Positions 24,000-31,546 are shown, counted from the stretch's first letter. The stretch: 33,808 bases of DNA from CAYTZO01 sp964442525 (GCA_964442525.1 CAYTZO010000005.1:1-33808), one strand, 5' to 3'. The notes: a model not told the origin generated them from the sequence alone. Numbers and translations are program-made.

Positions 24000-24677
24000 T
24001 TATACACTCATAAGAAACTGTTCGACAAGCTCATCCAATGAAAACGGCGTAAGGCCGCTTTTAGTGGAATATTCCATGTCGAGAAGCTGTTGATACATCG
24101 AACTGAGTTTTTCCATCGTAAAATGGCCGGCCTGCGTTGTCAAACGACTCTTCTGCCAAGGCGGCAAGCCCGCGGGGCTGCCGCCGTCTCTAACAATAAG
24201 AAGCTGACGTACCCGCCGGCTCAGCATGTAGTGAGTCAGTTCCGCCGCTTCTGTTTGCCGGAGCCGGTGGTAGAGCGCAAGAAGAGTTTTTTCCTTTCCG
24301 GTTCCAAGAGCATCAAGAAATTGAAAAAGGACAGCCGGCATCGTAAAGAGAAATTCTTTTGCTCCAAGTTTTTTTGTTATTCCCTTCGACAGCTCTTTTG
24401 CCTCCCAGACGATAATATTTGCCTCACTCGGCGCTCCCGCAAGTACGCCGATCACGGCATCAAGCTTTGATGGCTTTTTTGTAAGCTGGCCGATGACATT
24501 TTCCAAAATAACGACCCTGCTTCTGCCCAAAAGAGACGCCGAACCCACTGCGGTCGCGATGTCAGTAAGCTCGCCCGACCTTCCGTCCATCCGAACGATT
24601 TCCTTCTCTTTCCCAAGGAGGGTCTGTAAATGACTGCGGGATTTTTCTATGTCATCGCCGTGAATGAGCGTAATCAT
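24000..24677 (-). CDS. holA: DNA polymerase III delta subunit-like protein
   Basis: A 225-residue protein resembling HolA, the clamp-loader subunit that opens the sliding clamp. The N-terminal AAA+-like fold starts ITLIHGDDIEKSRSHLQTLL, with SLLGRSRVVILEN in the middle. A helical region follows, and the C-terminal collar part ends LSLDELVEQF-like (SLDELVEQFLMSV). It is clearly shorter than E. coli HolA (343), as in many reduced genomes. The ATG at 24677 starts the conserved MITLIHG and overlaps the metallopeptidase gene by 26 bases. An upstream start at 24707 is possible but adds non-conserved residues. TATATA lies six bases before the ATG. Confidence 0.75.
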   Translation of the reverse strand: MITLIHGDDIEKSRSHLQTLLGKEKEIVRMDGRSGELTDIATAVGSASLLGRSRVVILENVIGQLTKKPSKLDAVIGVLAGAPSEANIIVWEAKELSKGITKKLGAKEFLFTMPAVLFQFLDALGTGKEKTLLALYHRLRQTEAAELTHYMLSRRVRQLLIVRDGGSPAGLPPWQKSRLTTQAGHFTMEKLSSMYQQLLDMEYSTKSGLTPFSLDELVEQFLMSV

Positions 24678-25047
24678 AGTTTTTATATATTTGGTAAATC
24701 TTTTCAACGGTACGCCTGTCTATATGGCTGCGGCGGCCTCGGTGAGGCACAAGGCTTCCGGAAAAATTTTTCGGGATGTGCATAAGCTCATGGATAAGTA
24801 CTCGCGATTGATCCTCGCGGCTCAGATCGTCGAAGTGTTCACTTAACACTTCGATTACATAATAGGCCGGAAGAGAAAGAGCCAGTTGCCACACGCGCGG
24901 AAAACTCCAGATGCGAGCCCTGGCTCTGCTTGTTGCGCGGTAACTTCGTATGCAAATGATGCGTTTGGGGTCAACGTGGGTAAACGGCACATGGGCTAAA
25001 ATATGACGTACTGCCCGGGAAATATCAGGAGCTTTCTGTATATCCAT
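24652..25047 (-). CDS. putative zinc metallopeptidase (PhageMetallopep family)
   Basis: A 131-residue protein with the zinc motif HELMH (residues 86-90). It is followed by the family-typical IPKNFSGSLVPHRGR, where H102 is a likely further ligand. This matches the 'putative phage metallopeptidase' family, found in archaea, phages and CPR bacteria. The substrate is unknown and there is no signal peptide, so it is cytoplasmic. No phage genes are near. It starts three bases after the Nudix gene ends and overlaps holA, so the three form one translational unit. Confidence 0.75.
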   Translation of the reverse strand: MDIQKAPDISRAVRHILAHVPFTHVDPKRIICIRSYRATSRARARIWSFPRVWQLALSLPAYYVIEVLSEHFDDLSREDQSRVLIHELMHIPKNFSGSLVPHRGRRSHIDRRTVEKIYQIYKNYDYAHSRR

Positions 25048-25050
25048 AAT

Positions 25051-25470
25051 TTACCGCAATGCACCAACCGCCTCTTTAAGAATCGGCACGTTCGTTTCTT
25101 TGTAATCAACGCGCCCAACTGCCATGGCGAGAGGCACCCACATCCCCCGGTTAATTCCTTCTTCTTTCTGCGTTTTTATCCGCACGCGCCTGCGTACGCA
25201 AAAGAGAAAATAATTAACGGTTTTTTTAATCGTGCCGGTGCGGTAATAATAGTATTCCACCGGCGACAATGGCCGAAGAAGCTCCAGGCTCTCCGATATT
25301 CCCGTCTCTTCTGCCACCTCACGTTTGGCAGCTTCCTCTGCCGTCTCTCCCGTCTCAACCAACCCCTTAGGGAACGTCCAGTTTCCTTTCATGTCCTCTA
25401 TAAGGAGCACATACCACCCTGTCTTTGTTTTCGTTACGACAACTCCTCCGGCCGAAACTTCTCTTTTCAT
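25051..25470 (-). CDS. Nudix hydrolase
   Basis: A 139-residue Nudix protein with a complete box GX5EX7REVXEEXG: G36, E42, R50, E51, E54, E55 and G57, in GLVETGETAEEAAKREVAEE. The N-terminal SAGGVVV strand and short WTFPKGL lead fit a MutT/Ap4A-hydrolase-like fold. Substrates could be oxidised nucleotides, dinucleoside polyphosphates or nucleotide sugars; the sequence does not decide. It follows the EF-Tu-II-like gene by 62 bases and precedes the metallopeptidase by three. Confidence 0.85.
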   Translation of the reverse strand: MKREVSAGGVVVTKTKTGWYVLLIEDMKGNWTFPKGLVETGETAEEAAKREVAEETGISESLELLRPLSPVEYYYYRTGTIKKTVNYFLFCVRRRVRIKTQKEEGINRGMWVPLAMAVGRVDYKETNVPILKEAVGALR

Positions 25471-25532
25471 GGGAAATGATCAAACCGTGACCGACGAAAG
25501 ATCACGATAGTGCAACCTGGATTACGATCTGA

Positions 25533-25787
25533 TTATTTGCTCACGAGATACAGTATGTCTCCGGGTTTGACCGGCTGGTCAACTTTTAGTCCGCACGACT
25601 CCCCGACCCCTGCTTCTCTCACCTGTTTATGTTCGATTTGGAGAGACGCTACCTCCTGGTTAAACTCCTTGTCATGCCCCGAGACCTTAACGGTATCGCC
25701 AACTTTGACCGGTTGGTTTACCACTTCAATAATCGCGACACCTATTTTATCGTAATAGTGTGTAACTTTGCCTATTTGGACGTCCAC
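25533..25787 (-). CDS. stand-alone EF-Tu domain II-like protein
   Basis: An 84-residue beta-barrel protein resembling domain II of translation GTPases, with IGKVTHYYDKIGVAIIEV, VKVGDTVKVSG and the closing VKPGDILYLVSK. Such single-domain 'translation elongation factor-like' proteins are known in archaea and CPR bacteria; no G domain is present, so it cannot be a GTPase. The GTG start (25787) has GGTGA six bases upstream and overlaps the rarA stop region by 16 bases. Its function is unknown; an RNA- or ribosome-binding role is inference from the fold. Confidence 0.7.
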   Translation of the reverse strand: MDVQIGKVTHYYDKIGVAIIEVVNQPVKVGDTVKVSGHDKEFNQEVASLQIEHKQVREAGVGESCGLKVDQPVKPGDILYLVSK

Positions 25788-26971
25788 GACCCCTCACCCC
25801 CTTTCTGGTAGTATCGCTTCCCCTTTATTGTATCAGGAAGCAGACTTTCTTTGGTATACTTTTCGTATCCTGCCCCGTAACCGAGTCCTCTCATGAGCTT
25901 TGTGGGAGCGTTTCTGATTTTAAGGGGGATAGGCAAATTCCCGTATTTTTTTACGTCCTCCAGCGCCCGAAAGTACGCGTTGTATGCACTCCGGTCTTTT
26001 TTGGCAAGAGAAAGGTAAACAACCCCATGGGCAAGGTTTTCCTGACATTCGGGAAGTCCTATTTTATGGCATGCGTCAAAAACGCTGTTCGCGACAACCA
26101 ATGCTGTCGGTTGTGCCATGCCGATATCCTCTGAGGCAAACACCACCATGCGGCGAGCAATAAACAGCGGGTCTTCTCCGGCCATAATCATCCTTGCCAA
26201 ATAGTACAGGGCCGCGTCCACGTCGCTGGCTCTCATGCTTTTGATAAATGCGCTGATGGTGTTGTAGTGTTCTTCTCCGGCGCGGTCGAATTGAAGCATT
26301 TTGCGCTGCGCTGCCTCTTCAATGTCAGCCGCGGTCAACTTTTTGGAACGCACAAGAGATGAAGCGATTTCTAATACGGTCAAAAGGCTGCGGGCATCGC
26401 CATTGGCTACCTCAAGAAGAAATGTCCTTCCGTCATTGTCTAGTGACTTTTTAACGTAGCTGAGCCCCCGGTCAACAATTATGTTGAGTTCTTTTTCGCT
26501 TAACGGCTTAAGAACCAGCACCCGGCAGCGAGATAAGAGCGGACTGATCACTTCAAATGAAGGATTTTCCGTCGTAGCGCCGATAAAAATGACCGTTCCT
26601 TTTTCTACGTGAGGCAGCAGTGCGTCCTGTTGTGCCTTATTAAACCGGTGAAGTTCATCGAGGAAAAAAACGGTACGCTTCCCCAGAGTGTCAAGCCGTA
26701 CCCGCGCCTCTTTCACAACCCTACGAACATCGCTAAGCGTTGAAGTGACTGCTGAATGTGACTCGAAATGGCTATTCGTAAAGTTTGCCAGAAGCGAGGC
26801 GAGTGTTGTTTTGCCGCTGCCGGGCGGTCCCCAAAAAACCATGGAAGGCAAAAAGCCGGTTTTGAGCATTTTTCGGACAATCCCGTTTTGTCCTACCAAA
26901 TGCTCCTGCCCAACCACCTCATCGAGGGATTTTGGTCGCAGAATATCCGCAAGCGGTCGAGACTCGCTCAT
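25772..26971 (-). CDS. rarA: replication-associated recombination protein A (RarA/MgsA) AAA ATPase
   Basis: A 399-residue clamp-loader-like AAA+ ATPase that acts at stalled replication forks. It starts MSESRPLADILRPKSLDEVVGQEHL. Walker A is GPPGSGKTT (48-56), Walker B is FFLDELHRFNKAQQD, sensor 1 is FIGATTENPSFEV, and the RarA-specific C-terminal part includes ALYYLARMIMAGEDPLFIARRMVVFASEDIGMA. Length is normal. The ATG at 26971 is preceded by TACAAT eight bases upstream, lying between the HAD gene stop and rarA, so it may have its own nearly leaderless mRNA. Confidence 0.9.
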   Translation of the reverse strand: MSESRPLADILRPKSLDEVVGQEHLVGQNGIVRKMLKTGFLPSMVFWGPPGSGKTTLASLLANFTNSHFESHSAVTSTLSDVRRVVKEARVRLDTLGKRTVFFLDELHRFNKAQQDALLPHVEKGTVIFIGATTENPSFEVISPLLSRCRVLVLKPLSEKELNIIVDRGLSYVKKSLDNDGRTFLLEVANGDARSLLTVLEIASSLVRSKKLTAADIEEAAQRKMLQFDRAGEEHYNTISAFIKSMRASDVDAALYYLARMIMAGEDPLFIARRMVVFASEDIGMAQPTALVVANSVFDACHKIGLPECQENLAHGVVYLSLAKKDRSAYNAYFRALEDVKKYGNLPIPLKIRNAPTKLMRGLGYGAGYEKYTKESLLPDTIKGKRYYQKGGEGSWTSK

Positions 26972-26979
26972 CGCCGTCC

Positions 26980-26985
26980 ATTGTA
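26980..26985 (-). promoter_or_regulatory. rarA -10 box, eight bases from the ATG
   Basis: TACAAT on the minus strand, then eight bases and ATG at 26971. The -35 region is not convincing. It lies in the 17-base gap after the HAD gene. Confidence 0.45.
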
Positions 26986-26988
26986 TCA

Positions 26989-27960
26989 CTATCGACCAAC
27001 CTGAAGAAGCCGAACGGCGTGTAAAAGGGCATTGACCAGCTCCTGAGGACTGGCGAGCGTAGCATCAGATGCTGTTAAAAAGCTTCTCGCGTCGCTTGCT
27101 AGATCAAGATTTCCGGCAACGCCGATATTTATTCCTCCGCGAAGCGCGTTGAGCTTTTCTAATTTGCCGTCTTTAAAACCATCGGCGATATATATGGCGG
27201 GCCCTACGATTTCTCGCGCCGCCCGTGACTTATCAGAGGAAACCCCACCGACAGCGCTGGTAACGCTAATAATTCCAAGCGTGCCCCTATCAACGTATCG
27301 CCGAAGCGACATACGCCCCAGAGAAATAACATAATCGCTTCCGAGTGCGAGATCATAACTCTGTGATATCGGCCTCGCGATTGCACTCAATTTTTCTTTC
27401 AACTCTTCGCCGTGTTTCACGCCATCATTCTCGTAGAACCAAAAAGATCGCCGGCAGTCCCCTTGCCACTGATCGTTTCCATAGCAGATCGCCCCATCGC
27501 CACTCGCCCATACGTCTGCCCAATGCTTCCGCCATATATCCGTTCGGCCGGTAAGCCGCCAAAACGCGTCAAGAAACTCACGGTACGCCTCGGTGGTAAA
27601 ATATGTTTTCCCTCCTTTGTGATAAAGGACTTGCCCTTCCTGTAAAATGAGCGGCCCTTCCAAGTGTAACCCTCTCGCGCGTAAAAATTCAACAAAATGT
27701 TCTCCTCGGCTTGTTGCAAGTCCAACGGAAACTCCCTGCTGTTCAAGTTGCCTAAGAGATCCTATGAGACGCGGATCACGAAGCGTTGGCTGAAAAAGAG
27801 AGTCCTGTTCGACTATGACGCCATCTCCGTCGAAGATAAGACCGTTTCCCTTGCCGCTCTGACCCGCGATGAGCCGGCCGACTCGCTCTATCCTTTTAAT
27901 AGCCTCCCCGGAAGGAGCAAACGGCTCATTCGGTAAAGGAAGAAGAAATTCATCCGACAT
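26989..27960 (-). CDS. HAD-superfamily phosphatase
   Basis: A 323-residue haloacid-dehalogenase-fold hydrolase. Motif I is LIFDGDGVIVE with D44 and D46, motif II is GLATSRG, the motif III lysine is in SSDKSRAARE and motif IV is YIADGFKDGK. The large insert between motifs II and III (about 110-250), rich in aromatics, is a cap domain of the sugar-phosphatase type. It is probably a sugar phosphate phosphatase, substrate unknown. A longer reading back to 28119 would overlap the divergent kinase gene and is rejected in favour of the ATG at 27960, which has TATAAT six bases before it. It is divergent from a PfkB sugar kinase, which suggests a linked sugar-phosphate role. Confidence 0.75.
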   Translation of the reverse strand: MSDEFLLPLPNEPFAPSGEAIKRIERVGRLIAGQSGKGNGLIFDGDGVIVEQDSLFQPTLRDPRLIGSLRQLEQQGVSVGLATSRGEHFVEFLRARGLHLEGPLILQEGQVLYHKGGKTYFTTEAYREFLDAFWRLTGRTDIWRKHWADVWASGDGAICYGNDQWQGDCRRSFWFYENDGVKHGEELKEKLSAIARPISQSYDLALGSDYVISLGRMSLRRYVDRGTLGIISVTSAVGGVSSDKSRAAREIVGPAIYIADGFKDGKLEKLNALRGGINIGVAGNLDLASDARSFLTASDATLASPQELVNALLHAVRLLQVGR

Positions 27961-27966
27961 GGGTGT

Positions 27967-27972
27967 ATTATA
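27967..27972 (-). promoter_or_regulatory. HAD gene -10 box, six bases from the ATG
   Basis: A perfect TATAAT on the minus strand followed by ACACCC and the ATG at 27960. No Shine-Dalgarno, so a leaderless mRNA is predicted. Confidence 0.55.
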
Positions 27973-28008
27973 CTCAAGAAACTCGAGAAAGAGGAGTATA
28001 TACAAATA

Positions 28009-28815
28009 ATGGGTAGCATCGTGAGACTGGTTTCCATTGGTGACTGCTGCGCTGATATCTATGATAACGGACGGGTGAGCCTGGGCGGCACAGCCTACAA
28101 TGTGGCCCTTGCCGCGCAAAGAGCAGGGGCTCAGGCAAGCATCTTTTCCTCAGTCGGAACCGATGCAGTAGGAAAAGAAATAGCGGAAAATCTTCAGAAA
28201 AACCGTGTTGACACCTCGCACCTCAAAATTATTCAGGGCAAAACAAGTTCCATCCCTATTCATCTGGATACTCAGGGAAGTCCCCAGTACGGCCGCTGGG
28301 ATCTGGGACCGATGAAAAATCTTCATATTACTGACCGTGATATATCGTTTCTGAAATCTCAGACAATCGTTCGTGCGGTGCTCTTCACTCCCATCCGAAA
28401 CCTTTTTGATGAGTTTTGTCGTCTGGATCTGGGCAAAAGTTTAAAAGTCGGAGACTTTGCCGGCACGTCTAGTGACAGCGTCGATGTAGAAAAAATTGCT
28501 CCGTATGCGGATAAGCTCGATATCATTATTAAAAGCGTTGAGAAACCGAGAGAAAAACCTTTGGCACTGCTTACGTCTCTTGCACAAAAATACCATTGCC
28601 TCGTTCTTGCTCTTTTGGGAAGCGACGGAAGCGTGGTTTTTACGAAGGATCAGGTGTACCGACAAGCTGCCCTAAAAGTGGCAACGAAAAACACCACCGG
28701 CGCAGGTGATGTCTATCAGGCGTTTTTTTTAACTCAATACGCCAGAACGGGCCGTATACAAGAGTCAATGAAACGCGCGACAGTTGCCGCAGCAGAGGCT
28801 ATTACATCAAACTAA
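28009..28815 (+). CDS. PfkB-family carbohydrate kinase
   Basis: A 268-residue ribokinase-fold sugar kinase. The N-terminal signature GGTAYNVALAAQRAGAQ (about 27-43) is followed by a substrate lid region, and the C-terminal signature TTGAGDVYQAFF has catalytic base D234. The small size and N-terminal layout recall fructoselysine 6-kinase or fructokinase relatives, but the substrate is not readable. GAGGAG lies 12 bases before the ATG, far for a Shine-Dalgarno, and TATATA lies six bases before it. The 3' end overlaps dinB on the other strand by nine bases. Confidence 0.82.
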   Translation: MGSIVRLVSIGDCCADIYDNGRVSLGGTAYNVALAAQRAGAQASIFSSVGTDAVGKEIAENLQKNRVDTSHLKIIQGKTSSIPIHLDTQGSPQYGRWDLGPMKNLHITDRDISFLKSQTIVRAVLFTPIRNLFDEFCRLDLGKSLKVGDFAGTSSDSVDVEKIAPYADKLDIIIKSVEKPREKPLALLTSLAQKYHCLVLALLGSDGSVVFTKDQVYRQAALKVATKNTTGAGDVYQAFFLTQYARTGRIQESMKRATVAAAEAITSN

Positions 28816-30003
28816 ACTCCTGACTCCGCCAAACGCGATCCGATCCAAAACTTTTTGTTCCGTGGAAAGCATGCGAGCGGGGAATACGGTAAGCTCTCCA
28901 TAGCGCTCGGCGATCGCATCAAGAGCAAATGTCAATCGTTTCCTCGGAGTCTCAAGCAGTGACAATTGTTCACTCGTCGTGAGTGAAAAACACGAGACAG
29001 CCAGAAGTCGTACGGACTTGTCCGGAGCTTTCTTAAGAACTCTCAACGCTTCAGCAAAGAGATCTCGGGTTACAAAGAGCGTTCTGGGGATTTTTTCTCC
29101 ATGATTCCAATACGTGCGGTCGGCAAACAGACATGATACATGAATGCCGCTTGCCAAAAGTGCGTACATGCGCAATCTTCTCCCCATTTTTTCTACAAGC
29201 TGGCAAAGAATCTGATGAAGCTTGGGGTCACTGGTGGCGTATGGAACTTTTAATGCGTACGAGTGGCCGATGGTTTTGGTTTCTTCATAATCGAAACGGT
29301 TGCTCTCATAGCCATGGAGCATGAGCCACCAGTCATGGCCGATTTTAGACCCAAAAGCTCTTTGGAGGGTTTTTGCTGAGGCGCCGTACATCATGAGCGG
29401 ATTAATTATCCCGGATTTCCGAAGTCTGCTTCCGTACCCGGATTTTATACCTGTCAGATCTTCCAATTCTAATGAACATAAAATGTGTTCGATATTCTGA
29501 GCACTTATGATGTCCAATCCATCAGGTTTATGAAGTGTTGAAGCCACTTTAGCAAGATATCGGTTTGTCGAAATACCTATCGAAACCGTCAGCCACTCGC
29601 CTATCTCGTTTTTAATGCGCTGCTTTATTTCTTTGGCTATCCGTAGCATATCTCCCTCTTGAAATTTTGCGACCATCTCGTCGATGGACTTTACTTCTAT
29701 CTCCGCTCTGTATGTCCGCAGAAGTGTCAGAAGCTGCCGATTGATAAACCTGTATTTATCCGGGTCTGATGGCAGAACCACAAGATCCGGGCACAGCTTT
29801 TTGCCCTCAAACACGCGCATGCCTGTAGTTACTCCCAGACGTTTGGCTTCGTATGAGGCGGCTAAAATGCACCCTGCGCTCTCCGCGTAGGCCGCAACCG
29901 CAACCGGTTTGCCCCGCAGGAGCGGATTTGCCTGCTGTTCGATCGCCGCAAAACAGGAATTGAGATCGAGATGTAAAACCGTTGGTTTAGCTTGATTGAA
30001 CAT
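28807..30003 (-). CDS. dinB: Y-family DNA polymerase (Pol IV/DinB-like)
   Basis: A 398-residue translesion polymerase. Metal ligands are D13 in LHLDLNSCFAAIEQ and D108, E109 in VKSIDEM. The steric gate is F18. The palm and fingers region SYEAKRLGVTTGMR, the YRFINRQLL stretch and the thumb SIGISTNRYLAKVAS are all recognisable. The little-finger domain occupies about 250-390. No clear beta-clamp peptide can be pointed to at the C-terminus. It is the last gene of a four-gene operon and overlaps the small gene before it by 17 bases. With lexA in the same window it may be SOS-controlled, but I found no match to the proposed operator upstream. Confidence 0.9.
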   Translation of the reverse strand: MFNQAKPTVLHLDLNSCFAAIEQQANPLLRGKPVAVAAYAESAGCILAASYEAKRLGVTTGMRVFEGKKLCPDLVVLPSDPDKYRFINRQLLTLLRTYRAEIEVKSIDEMVAKFQEGDMLRIAKEIKQRIKNEIGEWLTVSIGISTNRYLAKVASTLHKPDGLDIISAQNIEHILCSLELEDLTGIKSGYGSRLRKSGIINPLMMYGASAKTLQRAFGSKIGHDWWLMLHGYESNRFDYEETKTIGHSYALKVPYATSDPKLHQILCQLVEKMGRRLRMYALLASGIHVSCLFADRTYWNHGEKIPRTLFVTRDLFAEALRVLKKAPDKSVRLLAVSCFSLTTSEQLSLLETPRKRLTFALDAIAERYGELTVFPARMLSTEQKVLDRIAFGGVRSLV

Positions 30004-30217
30004 GAGTGAGTTGCCAAAGAAGCGTTTCCGTATTGAATTGTAACCTGAAAAATGTGCCGCCGCTGGTCACAGAAAACACATGGATAAGCGTTCTTCCTTC
30101 CCGAACCGTGTGGTGGAGACCCACGTTTTCAATGGAGTAGTTTCTTTGGTGCCACAAAAACTCAGTCGGAAGACTATCCCGAAGATTTACCGAAACTTGC
30201 TCATTGATGTTATCCAT
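29987..30217 (-). CDS. small DUF6504-like protein coupled to dinB
   Basis: A 76-residue protein whose pattern (PTEFLWHQRNYSIENV, then a Gly/Arg stretch, FFRLQFNTETLLWQLTHV) resembles DUF6504. That family is encoded next to Y-family polymerases in other bacteria. The resemblance is from memory of the pattern, not a search. It overlaps dinB by 17 bases, so translation is probably coupled and the product may work with the polymerase. The start at ATG 30217 is chosen over an in-frame TTG at 30265. Confidence 0.5.
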   Translation of the reverse strand: MDNINEQVSVNLRDSLPTEFLWHQRNYSIENVGLHHTVREGRTLIHVFSVTSGGTFFRLQFNTETLLWQLTHVQSS

Positions 30218-30268
30218 AGAGAGGCAATCTATTACCAAAATATACCCGAAAGAGTGTGGTGTCAATAG

Positions 30269-30592
30269 TTATTTATTCCGGCGGGCGGCGAAGGCGAAGA
30301 CGTAGAAGTAATGGTGCCATTGATCCTCGGTTTGCTGGTATTGGTTTTCACCAAGGAAAAAGTCTAGCCATAATTCGCGGGCGCGCGCAATTTCTTTGTA
30401 CCCGGTTTTGTGCCGCGGGTCGGCGAGCGTTAAATCAAAAAGCTCAAGCGCACGGTTACTGGCGAGGTCGGCATACTCACTGTTATGGTCTTTATTCCAT
30501 CTCATCGCCCGTTCAATTTCACTGCCGATATGTGCCATCTGCTCGATAAGTGAAAACTTCTGCCAGCGCTTTTGTGAAATATGATGCTGCAT
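30269..30592 (-). CDS. conserved helical protein of unknown function
   Basis: A 107-residue soluble, mainly helical protein (QKRWQKFSLIEQMAHIGSEI, then NRALELFDLTLADPRH, then an Arg/aromatic-rich end). I recall similar small proteins in other bacteria (the xRALELxDLTxxDP pattern) but know no function. It begins two bases after the DUF5674 gene ends and is followed after 51 bases by the DUF6504-like gene, so it belongs to the dinB operon. Confidence 0.65.
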   Translation of the reverse strand: MQHHISQKRWQKFSLIEQMAHIGSEIERAMRWNKDHNSEYADLASNRALELFDLTLADPRHKTGYKEIARARELWLDFFLGENQYQQTEDQWHHYFYVFAFAARRNK

Positions 30593-30594
30593 AG

Positions 30595-30933
30595 CTACAC
30601 TATAAGTTTGGCAATAATCACCCGGATTTTCTTCCGGATAGCTGAACTATCCACGCCCCGCGTTTTGTTTCCGTAGTGCGGCCGGACGTTAATCATGGAA
30701 TCGAATTCAATGAATGCTTCTCCAGAAAGTTCAGGGTATAAATTAATGCCCCACAGATTTTTCTGTTTTGATCCTTCAGAAAGAAGGAGTGCCTCCTGGT
30801 CAGAATGAAGGCTCGCGTCGATGACCATAATTTCCCTTTCGATATCAATAACCGCTTTCACCATATTGCCAAATTGTGAAGATGCGAGAGCGAGAAGTTT
30901 TTTTCTGGTGATCGGTTTTTCGATAACTTTCAT
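30595..30933 (-). CDS. DUF5674 family protein
   Basis: A 112-residue protein with the DUF5674 pattern: PITRKKLLALA, MVKAVIDIEREIMVIDA, LHSDQEALLLSEGSKQKNLWGINLYPE, FIEFDSMINVRP, and a basic C-terminus. The function of the family is unknown; it is common in cyanobacteria and CPR genomes. The ATG at 30933 starts the conserved part. A longer reading to 31197 would run across tdk antisense and is not believed. TATAAT ends six bases before the ATG. It heads the dinB operon and is divergent from tdk. Confidence 0.8.
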   Translation of the reverse strand: MKVIEKPITRKKLLALASSQFGNMVKAVIDIEREIMVIDASLHSDQEALLLSEGSKQKNLWGINLYPELSGEAFIEFDSMINVRPHYGNKTRGVDSSAIRKKIRVIIAKLIV

Positions 30934-30939
30934 TCCCCT

Positions 30940-30945
30940 ATTATA
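30940..30945 (-). promoter_or_regulatory. -10 box of the DUF5674-dinB operon, six bases from the ATG
   Basis: A perfect TATAAT on the minus strand, six bases, ATG at 30933. No Shine-Dalgarno. Its upstream end runs into the palindrome shared with tdk. Confidence 0.58.
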
Positions 30946-30956
30946 CCAATTTGGTA
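30944..30956. promoter_or_regulatory. 13-base palindrome between two divergent -10 boxes
   Basis: TACCAATTTGGTA is a perfect odd-centred palindrome. It overlaps the ends of the -10 boxes of both the DUF5674-dinB operon and tdk, a good position for a shared operator. No regulator is identified. Confidence 0.4.
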
Positions 30957-30960
30957 CAAT
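30955..30960 (+). promoter_or_regulatory. tdk -10 box, six bases from the ATG
   Basis: TACAAT, six bases (ACGCCC), then ATG at 30967. No Shine-Dalgarno; a leaderless mRNA is predicted. Confidence 0.53.
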
Positions 30961-30966
30961 ACGCCC

Positions 30967-31530
30967 ATGAAACGCATTGGATATCTTGAAGTCATTGCCG
31001 GCCCCATGTTTAGTGGTAAAACCGAAGAACTCATCAGGCAAACGAAGCGTGCGGCGATTGCCAAAAAACGGGTTCAAGTTTTTAAACACAAGGTCGACAC
31101 CCGCTACGGCAAGGGAAAGAAAGTCTACTCTCATGCAGGGATAAGTTTTGACTCGGAGCTCGTTGGATCGGTCCGTGAACTCAGCCGCAGGATTCATCCG
31201 AAAACCGAGATTATCGCCATTGACGAAGCCCAGTGGTTTGGAAAAGAACTCGTTCCCTTAGTCGAAAAGCTTCTCAAAAGGGGGAAAAGAGTCATCGTCG
31301 CCGGCCTTGCCCTTACGTTTGATCGCGAGCCATTTGTCCCGATGCCGACCCTTATGTCGATCGCCGATAAAGTCACGAAACTTTCTGCTATCTGCGCGAT
31401 CTGCGGCGAAGAAGCAGTATTTCATAAACGCATCGTCAAAAGTAAAATCGATCCTCATATTGCCGACCCGTCGCTCGTCGGCCGTACCGAAGCCTACCAG
31501 GCACGCTGCCGCAGATGTTGGCTTAAGTAG
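30967..31530 (+). CDS. tdk: thymidine kinase (type II)
   Basis: A 187-residue TK1-like kinase that phosphorylates thymidine for dTTP salvage. Walker A is GPMFSGKTEEL (about 12-22), Walker B IIAIDEAQWF, and the lasso region starts CAICGEEAVFHKR. The zinc-binding cysteines are CAIC and CRRC at the C-terminus, and the thymidine contact region includes the late DPSLVGRTEAYQARC. Full length. It is the only gene on its strand here, ending 25 bases before tRNA-Glu. Salvage fits an organism dependent on external nucleosides. Confidence 0.95.
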   Translation: MKRIGYLEVIAGPMFSGKTEELIRQTKRAAIAKKRVQVFKHKVDTRYGKGKKVYSHAGISFDSELVGSVRELSRRIHPKTEIIAIDEAQWFGKELVPLVEKLLKRGKRVIVAGLALTFDREPFVPMPTLMSIADKVTKLSAICAICGEEAVFHKRIVKSKIDPHIADPSLVGRTEAYQARCRRCWLK

Positions 31531-31546
31531 ACTATTTTGCTACAAT
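31518..31546 (+). promoter_or_regulatory. tRNA-Glu promoter
   Basis: TTGGCT (31518-31523), 17 bases, TACAAT (31541-31546), with the tRNA beginning nine bases later. The -35 overlaps the end of tdk. Confidence 0.5.

Noticed and set aside
27961..28119. A 53-residue N-terminal extension of the HAD phosphatase
   Set aside because: It crosses the shared promoter region and the start of the divergent PfkB gene and adds no domain sequence.
30004..30217. A copy of the lexA/uvrB operator upstream of dinB
   Set aside because: GGTTACAATTCAATACGG upstream of dinB looks superficially similar but lacks the inverted half sites and lies inside the DUF6504-like gene.
30934..31197. An upstream extension of the DUF5674 gene to 31197
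   Set aside because: It would lie antisense over the first 230 bases of tdk and has no family similarity. The conserved part starts at 30933, just after the -10 box.
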